Assembly: GCF_003182475.1 (NCBI RefSeq)
Contig: NZ_QGTS01000005.1
Coordinates: 257,401-321,400, forward strand
Direction: 5' to 3'
Source of the DNA: Mangrovibacter plantisponsor
Lineage (GTDB): Bacteria; Pseudomonadota; Gammaproteobacteria; Enterobacterales; Enterobacteriaceae
DNA length: 64,000 bases
In this document: piece after piece, positions 58,327 through 64,000 of the stretch
Position numbering within the stretch: position 1 is the stretch's first letter
Layout: each line of letters opens with the position of its first letter
Position numbers and translations under genes: made by a program
Notes under the pieces: model-generated
Seen by the model: only the letters and a program-made list of their open reading frames with translations
Told to the model about the DNA's origin: nothing
Database searches by the model: none

Positions 58327-60234
58327 TTAATTCAGGGTAAAACGGTCAACCAGTGACGTCATTGCTTCAGACTGTTGGTTCAGTGTCTGGCTGGCTGTGG
58401 CAGCCTCTGAAACCCGTGCGGCATTTTGCTGAGTCACCTGTTCAAGCTGGTGCAAAGCCAAATCAATTTGCTTAATGCCCAGAGACTGCTCACTGGCTGC
58501 GTGGGCAATATCGGTTACATATTGCCGCATTCTGCTGGTATTGGCGGCCGCAAGGTGCAGGGTTTCACCAGAAGCATTTACCTTTTCAACACCTTCGTTA
58601 ATTTTCCCCATGGTCACAGTGACCAGATCACGTATGGATGCGGCTTCCCGGGCACAGCGTTGGGACAGGCTGCGAACTTCGGCAGCAACAACCGCGAAGC
58701 CTTTACCCAATTCACCTGCCCGTGCGGCTTCAACGGCTGCGTTCAGCGCCAGCAAATTTGTCTGGAAGGATATTTCATCAATAGAGCTGATGATATGGGC
58801 AATTTGCTCGCTGGACTCACGCACAGCCTCAATACTGCGGCTGGCTTCAATTGCAATGCTGTCTGCCTCCTGAACTTCATTTTCCATTTCAGTTGTCAGT
58901 AATTGTGCCTGGCGGGCGCTTTCAGCGGTTTGGTTAACAGTGGTGGATATCTGCTCCATGCTGGCCGCTGTTTCTACCAGTGAAGCTGCCTGCTCATCGG
59001 TCCGTTGTGCCAAATCCTGGTTGCCCCGGGCAATATCATCGCTGGCACTTAACAGTACATCCGCACCTTGCTTTATCTCCATGACGGTAGACCGGAGATT
59101 ATCGGTCATCGCGTTCCAGGCCATGCTGATACGGGAAAGTTCATCAGTTCCAGGGACAGGTAACCGTTGGGTGAGGTCGTTACCCATGGTGTGAATTTTG
59201 TGCAGGATTGTTTTAAGTTGCTGGTCAATAGTGCGGCTAATAAGTAACGCAAATCCCAGCGAAACTAGCAGCGCGAATACCGTTGCGGCAAGGTAGCCCA
59301 TCCAGTCAATACGGGCAATTTCAGCAATACGCTGTGCATCGCCAGATAACTGGCCGGCAAGGGTATTTTCCAGGTCTTTCAACAAATTAATACGTTCAGT
59401 CTGGGCTGCGAACCAGTCTGGCCCCTGAATACCAAACTGGTTATCTGCAGCGTGAGTAAACGCCTGCTGGCGCATCGCCAGTGCTTTTTGGGTTGTGGGC
59501 TGGTTTTCGGTTTGCTGCCAGAGTTTCAGGTCATCTGGCGTGGCGAAAGTTTGGTAGGCTGTTATCCACGCGGTTTGTTTCCCAACAACCTCACTGAAAC
59601 GTTGAAACATGCCCGGCATAAATTTGCCTGCCGAAAAGGTATTGGCGAGGAGTGCGCGCTCAATGCCTGCCTGTTCTTTGATGTTTAATAGCGCGTAATA
59701 GGTCATCAGGTCGTTGAGAATTACCCCTGGCTGGGGCAGGTGGCTGATATTGCCGACAATATCCAACAGAATATTCACCATCCTGGTATAGCTGGCCAGC
59801 GCCTGTGGTGTGGCGATGGATAAGTTACTGACACCACTACGCAACGTATTTATTGTCTGCTGCTGTTGTGAAAACTGGTTAACAAGTTCAGTCAGTTTGC
59901 TTAAATGCTCAGCTTCAGCAAGCTGCGCCAGGCTGCTTTCGGCTTTTTTTAACACCTGGTCAGTGAGTTGCTGTTGTGTGGTTAACTCAGAACGAAATTG
60001 CTGGCCCTTGCTGCCCAGGTAGCCTGCACTCAGGCCGCGTTCTTTCTGGAGTTCATGTATTGTGTCACCCAATGTGGCGGCAATATGAGTGAGTTCAGCA
60101 ACGGTTTTCATTTGCTTTTCGACAGCGTAATGGGCCATAAACCCATTTCCAGCTACGCCCAATAATGCCAAAACTAAAGGTAATAATACCAGTAACAGCT
60201 TATTTCTTATTGAGATTCGGTAAATCCATAACAT
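58327..60234 (-). CDS. Methyl-accepting chemotaxis protein with NIT-type sensor domain
   Basis: About 635 residues. An N-terminal membrane helix (LLLVLLPLVLALLGVAG) leads to a periplasmic helical domain with ELQKERGLSAGYLGS, typical of nitrate/nitrite-sensing (NIT) domains. A second helix (LAATVFALLVSLGFALLI) follows near 320, then a HAMP segment and a class-36H-like signalling domain whose hairpin tip is DEISFQTNLLALNAAVEAAR. There is no C-terminal NWETF-type CheR/CheB tether, so it needs other receptors for efficient adaptation. The ligand is inferred only. An ATG at 60249 adds five residues; 60234 is preferred because GAGG lies nine bases upstream and a sigma-28-type promoter would give it a fuller leader. 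Confidence 0.9.
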   Translation of the reverse strand: MLWIYRISIRNKLLLVLLPLVLALLGVAGNGFMAHYAVEKQMKTVAELTHIAATLGDTIHELQKERGLSAGYLGSKGQQFRSELTTQQQLTDQVLKKAESSLAQLAEAEHLSKLTELVNQFSQQQQTINTLRSGVSNLSIATPQALASYTRMVNILLDIVGNISHLPQPGVILNDLMTYYALLNIKEQAGIERALLANTFSAGKFMPGMFQRFSEVVGKQTAWITAYQTFATPDDLKLWQQTENQPTTQKALAMRQQAFTHAADNQFGIQGPDWFAAQTERINLLKDLENTLAGQLSGDAQRIAEIARIDWMGYLAATVFALLVSLGFALLISRTIDQQLKTILHKIHTMGNDLTQRLPVPGTDELSRISMAWNAMTDNLRSTVMEIKQGADVLLSASDDIARGNQDLAQRTDEQAASLVETAASMEQISTTVNQTAESARQAQLLTTEMENEVQEADSIAIEASRSIEAVRESSEQIAHIISSIDEISFQTNLLALNAAVEAARAGELGKGFAVVAAEVRSLSQRCAREAASIRDLVTVTMGKINEGVEKVNASGETLHLAAANTSRMRQYVTDIAHAASEQSLGIKQIDLALHQLEQVTQQNAARVSEAATASQTLNQQSEAMTSLVDRFTLN

Positions 60235-60270
60235 ACGTGGCAACCTCATTTTTTTACAAGCGTAAAGAGG

Positions 60271-60298
60271 TTATCGGTGTATACCGGGGGGAACTTTA
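60271..60298 (-). promoter_or_regulatory. Sigma-28 (FliA) promoter of the chemoreceptor gene
   Basis: On the minus strand TAAAGTTC (60298-60291) and ACCGATAA (60278-60271) match the FliA consensus TAAAGTTT / GCCGATAA in 14 of 16 positions. The spacer is 12 rather than 11 bases. Transcription would start about 30 bases before the ATG at 60234. It places the receptor in the flagellar/chemotaxis regulon. Confidence 0.8.
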
Positions 60299-60498
60299 CT
60301 AAAATATTACCCCAAGGGGGTAGTTGCAAGATTATGATTTTTAATAGAAAAATAATTAAGTAATGCTAAATTTATTATTACTATCGCTTAACTTATTAAT
60401 GACATTAATACATTGCTATTTGCACAAAAATAAAGGCGTCTGATGACAAACCTCATGTTCGCACAGCACGAGAGGATGTCACCCAATAACAAACCAGG

Positions 60499-60596
60499 AA
60501 AATCAATTTATTGATTTTCTGCTGCTAACTAAAAAGAAGGAAAAACCACGCTTTTTCCTTCTTTTTCATCAATCTGAAAGGCGCCGCAGCGCCTTT
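60499..60596. terminator. Hairpin cluster downstream of adhP
   Basis: Three perfect hairpins in 100 bases: AAAATCAA/TTGATTTT (60499-60518), a 15-bp stem AAAAAGAAGGAAAAA/TTTTTCCTTCTTTTT (60531-60566), and AAAGGCGC/GCGCCTTT (60577-60596). The last two act as terminators for adhP on the minus strand and shield the chemoreceptor promoter. The rest of 60299-60498 is AT-rich and shows no gene. Confidence 0.8.
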
Positions 60597-60609
60597 ATTT
60601 ATATCGGGG

Positions 60610-61623
60610 TTATTTCTGCCCGAAGTCAATCACCATACGGCCCTGAATTTTTCCCTGTTCCATTTCTTCAAAAATAGTATTGATATCTTCGATGGGACGG
60701 CGGGTTACTTTGGGAACCACTTTACCTTCAGCGGCAAACTGGAACGCCTCAGTAAGATCTTTACGTGTGCCAACCAGTGAACCGACCACCTGAATGCCAT
60801 CCAGCACCAGGCGAGGAATATCCAGGCTCATTGATTCTGGCGGTAAACCTACTGCAACCACCCGGGCACCGGCACGGACGGCATCAACAGCGGAGTTAAA
60901 AGCAGCTTTAGCCACAGCTGTAACCACTGCGGCATGCGCGCCACCGGTTTTTTCCTGAATGAACTTCGCCGCGTCTTCGGTGCGGGAGTTAATCACCAGG
61001 TCAGCGCCCATTTCTTTAGCGAAAGCCAGCTGGTTATCGTTTACATCCACCGCAATGACTTTGGCGTTGAAAACATTTTTTGCATACTGCAGTGCAAGGT
61101 TGCCCAGGCCACCCAAACCATAAATGGCAATCCACTGGCCAGGTTTGATGTCTGATACTTTCACGGCTTTGTAAGTGGTCACACCGGCGCAGGTCACGCT
61201 GCTTGCTGCCGCAGAATCCAGACCATCGGGTACTTTCACCGCATAGTCTGCCACTACAATGCACTCTTCTGCCATGCCGCCATCAACGGTATAGCCTGCA
61301 TTCTTCACGTTACGGCACAGCGTTTCGTTACCACTGGTGCAGTATTCACAGTGCCCGCAGCCTTCAAAAAACCACGCAACACTTGCACGGTCGCCCACTT
61401 TCAGTGAACTGACACCCGGCCCAATTTGTTTGACTACCCCAATCCCTTCATGACCAAGAATAACCCCGGTTTTGTCTCCGAAGTCGCCATTCTTTACATG
61501 CAAGTCGGTGTGGCAAACCCCACAACATTCCATCGACAGTAACGCTTCGCCATGTTCCAGTGGGCGAAGTTTTTTATCGACGACATCAACATGGTGATGA
61601 CTGTTCACAACGGCTGCTTTCAT
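60610..61623 (-). CDS. adhP: Ethanol-active alcohol dehydrogenase AdhP
   Basis: 337-residue zinc medium-chain dehydrogenase close to E. coli AdhP (336). Catalytic zinc ligands are C and H in [10 protein letters not shown] and HEGIGVV, with the later cysteine in [11 protein letters not shown]; the structural zinc site is [15 protein letters not shown]. The NAD-binding Rossmann motif is [10 protein letters not shown]. It oxidises ethanol and short alcohols or reduces aldehydes with NAD(H), in the cytoplasm. AAGGAG lies five bases before the ATG at 61623; a GTG six bases earlier would extend the frame but overlaps that box. A 25-bp palindrome lies 65-90 bases upstream. Confidence 0.95.
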   Translation of the reverse strand: MKAAVVNSHHHVDVVDKKLRPLEHGEALLSMECCGVCHTDLHVKNGDFGDKTGVILGHEGIGVVKQIGPGVSSLKVGDRASVAWFFEGCGHCEYCTSGNETLCRNVKNAGYTVDGGMAEECIVVADYAVKVPDGLDSAAASSVTCAGVTTYKAVKVSDIKPGQWIAIYGLGGLGNLALQYAKNVFNAKVIAVDVNDNQLAFAKEMGADLVINSRTEDAAKFIQEKTGGAHAAVVTAVAKAAFNSAVDAVRAGARVVAVGLPPESMSLDIPRLVLDGIQVVGSLVGTRKDLTEAFQFAAEGKVVPKVTRRPIEDINTIFEEMEQGKIQGRMVIDFGQK

Positions 61624-61660
61624 TTGCACTCCTTGACTATAGATGGCCTTTCATTTTTAG

Positions 61661-61712
61661 CATCTGGATAACATTTGCCCAGATGTATTGATTCGGAATA
61701 ATTCCAAATCAA
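61661..61712 (-). promoter_or_regulatory. Operator-like palindromes upstream of adhP
   Basis: A 25-base palindrome centred on 61700 (61688-61712) has left half TTGATTCGGAAT and right half ATTCCAAATCAA, matching in 11 of 12 pairs. A smaller inverted repeat CATCTGG/CCAGATG (61661-61685) sits next to it. They look like binding sites of a dimeric regulator; which one is unknown. Confidence 0.6.
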
Positions 61713-62215
61713 TTATTAATTCTACGGTATCATTTCGATAAAGTTTATTCGAATGGAAAAAATTTATTAAATCATAGTGATAAATTATCTATTCGTGCTA
61801 TTGGAAAAATTTCTCACGCCTGATTGTAGATAAGGTAAGCAATCTGGCTTGTAACAAATAAACAACATTCTGTGTGAGGGTAGCGGTTATTGTTTAGCGG
61901 TTCTTGAGTATGTGTGCCATTGGAGTGCGTTGTGAAACGGCAATGCATCAGAATTTGCCACGGGACAGATTGAGTCTGAGAGCCGGGATCCGTATAGTGT
62001 CTCACCCCTTGCAGCCCGTGCTGAATACCGCTGGTTTGCGTTTAAAAGAGGCACATAACTTCTGCGCGCAATGGCAATGTTTTCGGCCTGCCCGGGGAGT
62101 CTGCTACTATTGAACAGAATTTTTATCGCCTGGTGGGCAAATGCTGCACCAGGTGCAGGCTGTGGGACAAAAGCAGCCTGGTAAGCACCACTCTCTAACA
62201 TCAGGAGATTTTTTA
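61713..62215. other. Intergenic region adhP / aguB
   Basis: About 500 bases between divergent genes: AT-rich near adhP, mixed composition near aguB. A TACTAT at about 62104 could be an aguB -10. I found no gene and no clear ArgR site. Confidence 0.4.
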
Positions 62216-63100
62216 ATGAGAAATGTAACTGTCGCTGCCACTCAAATGGCCTGTAGCTGGGAACTGGACAACAACATTGCCAATGCTGAGCGACTGGTGC
62301 GTGAAGCCCATGCCCAGGGGGCGCAAATTATCCTGATTCAGGAACTCTTCGCAGCGCCTTACTTTTGCATTGATCAAAGCCCGGAACATTACGCGCTGGC
62401 GCAGGATGTTGCGAACAGCCCGCTAATTAGCCATTTTTCTGCACTGGCAAAAGAGCTGGAAGTGGTGCTGCCACTGAGCTTCTTCGAAAAAGCGAACAAC
62501 GCCTATTACAACTCACTGGTCATGATTGATGCCGATGGCACGGTGATGGACATTTACCGTAAAACTCATATTCCTAATGGCCCGGCTTACCAGGAAAAAC
62601 AATTTTTCATTCCTGGTGACACGGGTTTTAAAGTGTGGAATACGCGTTATGCCAAAGTGGGTGTGGGGATTTGCTGGGACCAGTGGTTCCCTGAAACCGC
62701 TCGTAGCCTTGCATTGCAGGGCGCAGAAGTTATTTTCTACCCAACTGCAATTGGTTCTGAACCTGCTTACCCGGAAATCGACAGCCAGCCGCACTGGACT
62801 CGTGTTCAACAAGGCCATGCTGCAGCAAACCTGGTTCCGGTTATTGCTTCCAACCGTATTGGTACAGAAGCCAGTAAATATATAGAAGGCCTGGAAATGA
62901 CATTCTATGGTTCTTCTTTTATTGCTGACCAGACAGGTGAACTGGTTAAACAGGCAAATAAAACGGACGAGTCCATACTGGTGCATACCTTTGACCTCGA
63001 CGCCATTGCTGCACAACGTGCATCCTGGGGGCTGTTCCGCGACCGCCGCCCGGAAATGTACAGCGCGATTGCCACTTCTGATGGCACAACCCGGAGATAA
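62216..63100 (+). CDS. aguB: N-carbamoylputrescine amidase AguB
   Basis: 294-residue nitrilase-superfamily enzyme that hydrolyses N-carbamoylputrescine to putrescine, CO2 and ammonia. The Glu-Lys-Cys triad lies in LIQELFAAPYFC (Glu), YRKTHIPNGP (Lys) and VGVGICWDQWFPE (Cys). The region EPAYPEIDSQPHWTR and NRIGTEASKYIEGL is typical of AguB rather than other nitrilases. The frame opens at 62141, but TCAGGAG and homology place the ATG at 62216. It is three bases ahead of aguA, its pathway partner. Confidence 0.94.
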   Translation: MRNVTVAATQMACSWELDNNIANAERLVREAHAQGAQIILIQELFAAPYFCIDQSPEHYALAQDVANSPLISHFSALAKELEVVLPLSFFEKANNAYYNSLVMIDADGTVMDIYRKTHIPNGPAYQEKQFFIPGDTGFKVWNTRYAKVGVGICWDQWFPETARSLALQGAEVIFYPTAIGSEPAYPEIDSQPHWTRVQQGHAAANLVPVIASNRIGTEASKYIEGLEMTFYGSSFIADQTGELVKQANKTDESILVHTFDLDAIAAQRASWGLFRDRRPEMYSAIATSDGTTRR

Positions 63101-63103
63101 GCT

Positions 63104-64000
63104 ATGTCTGAGATGACAACGCCCCGTGGTGATGGGTTTATGATGCCTGCCGAGTGGGCTCCACAACAGGCAGTGTGGATGATTTGGCCATACCGCACAG
63201 ACAACTGGCGCAATGAAGGTAAGCCAGCGCAGCAGGCTTTTGCCGCAGTCGCTGGTGCTATTGCACAAACTACACCCGTGTTTATGGCTGTGCCTGCCAG
63301 TGAGCTTGGCAAAGCACAGGCCACTATGCCTGCTGGTGTTACGCTGGTAGAAATGGAAAGTGATGATGCCTGGATGCGTGATACCGGGCCAACTATTGTC
63401 GTCAACAACGCAGGTGAACGGCGCGGTGTGGACTGGGCTTTCAATGCTTGGGGCGGCGAGCAGGGCGGCCTGTATGCACCCTGGGATAAAGACCAGGCCG
63501 TTGCCAGCCAGGCGCTGCAATATCATGGTTTTGCCGGTTACCCAACTTCGTTGGTACTGGAAGGGGGATCTATTCATGTTGATGGCGAAGGCACATTGCT
63601 GACCACCGCCGAGTGCCTGCTCAACCCGAACCGTAACCCGCATTTGTCGCAAGCTGAAATTGAACAGCATTTACGTGACTACCTGGGTGTTGAGCGTTTC
63701 ATTTGGCTGCCAGATGGCGTGTTTAATGATGAGACCGATGGCCATATCGATAACATGTGCTGTTTTGTGCGCCCGGGTGAAGTGGCACTGCACTGGACAG
63801 ATGACGAACAGGACCCGCAGTATGCCCGCTCTCAGGCAGCACTGGCCGTGCTTGAACAGGCGACGGATGCCCGTGGCCGTAAACTGAAAGTCTGGAAATT
63901 GCCGGCTCCCGGCCCGTTATTTGCCAGCGAAGAAGAAACAGCCAGTGTTCATTGCGGAAGCGCCATTGAGCGCCAGCAGGGAAATCGCCTCGCTGGCTCT
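63104..64000 (+). CDS. aguA: Agmatine deiminase AguA (3' end beyond the window)
   Basis: 299 codons of an agmatine deiminase (family length about 365), cut by the window edge. It begins [18 protein letters not shown] behind a GGAG box. Conserved guanidine-modifying-enzyme segments are [24 protein letters not shown] (substrate aspartate and arginine), [19 protein letters not shown] and [15 protein letters not shown] (catalytic His/Asp region). The catalytic cysteine should lie past the edge. It converts agmatine to N-carbamoylputrescine and ammonia; with aguB it gives a route from arginine/agmatine to putrescine. Confidence 0.93.
   Translation, partial: MSEMTTPRGDGFMMPAEWAPQQAVWMIWPYRTDNWRNEGKPAQQAFAAVAGAIAQTTPVFMAVPASELGKAQATMPAGVTLVEMESDDAWMRDTGPTIVVNNAGERRGVDWAFNAWGGEQGGLYAPWDKDQAVASQALQYHGFAGYPTSLVLEGGSIHVDGEGTLLTTAECLLNPNRNPHLSQAEIEQHLRDYLGVERFIWLPDGVFNDETDGHIDNMCCFVRPGEVALHWTDDEQDPQYARSQAALAVLEQATDARGRKLKVWKLPAPGPLFASEEETASVHCGSAIERQQGNRLAGS

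Noticed and set aside
62513..63670. 385-codon minus-strand ORF opposite aguB and aguA
   Set aside because: It is the complementary frame of two well-identified genes, with His/Cys-rich sequence unlike any family.
1..64000. CRISPR arrays, tRNA or rRNA genes, insertion sequences, prophage
   Set aside because: No regularly spaced repeats, no tRNA cloverleaf or rRNA sequence, and no transposase, integrase or phage protein was recognised among the frames.

Overview
The window is a stretch of chromosome from a member of the Enterobacterales. From 1 to about 55,030 the gene content, gene order and protein lengths follow the Escherichia coli block yfbU to yojI. Several protein details (for example the longer NuoB N-terminal region) and the genes after yojI differ from E. 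coli K-12, so the organism is an enterobacterium outside the E. coli group; the sequence alone does not fix the genus. A sigma-28-type promoter in front of a chemoreceptor suggests a motile organism. No tRNA, rRNA, insertion sequence, prophage or CRISPR array was seen.

Layout. 1-7,230: yfbU, hxpA (yfbT), yfbS, then yfbR and alaA on the minus strand, then the regulator lrhA. 7,230-22,890: a complete nuo operon (nuoA to nuoN with fused nuoCD) encoding the proton-pumping NADH:quinone oxidoreductase. 22,914-30,800: elaA, an unrecognised 77-residue ORF where E. coli has elaB, and the menaquinone operon menFDHBCE. 30,937-32,822: yfaZ and the CinA-like yfaY. 32,937-36,728 (minus): nrdA-nrdB-yfaE, aerobic ribonucleotide reductase and its cofactor-maintenance ferredoxin, behind DnaA boxes and candidate NrdR boxes. 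37,071-40,597: ubiG and gyrA, divergent. 40,721-48,073: the Rcs envelope-stress phosphorelay, with rcsC convergent to rcsD-rcsB. 48,642-50,185: the antisense RNA micF divergent from the porin gene ompC. 50,422-54,998: apbE, a frameshifted ada, alkB and yojI.

From 55,033 on, synteny with E. coli K-12 is lost: mgtE (magnesium), a SulP anion transporter, a nitrate/nitrite-sensor-type chemoreceptor, adhP, and the putrescine pathway genes aguB and aguA (aguA runs off the right edge).

The most unusual part is the 1.2-kb space between the convergent rcsC and rcsB genes. It holds two copies of a roughly 345-bp unit that share an identical 149-bp core, a degenerate third copy abutting the rcsC stop codon, and a GC-rich spacer full of perfect hairpins. 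The units open with a GGGG/CCCC hairpin, carry a 10-bp stem in the core and end in terminator-like hairpins, so they look like a structured non-coding repeat family. Other points of interest are the ada frameshift, a 5' leader of mgtE that could mask its ribosome binding site, a near-perfect 25-bp palindrome upstream of adhP, a hairpin covering the yfbR translation start region, and hairpins between nuo cistrons.
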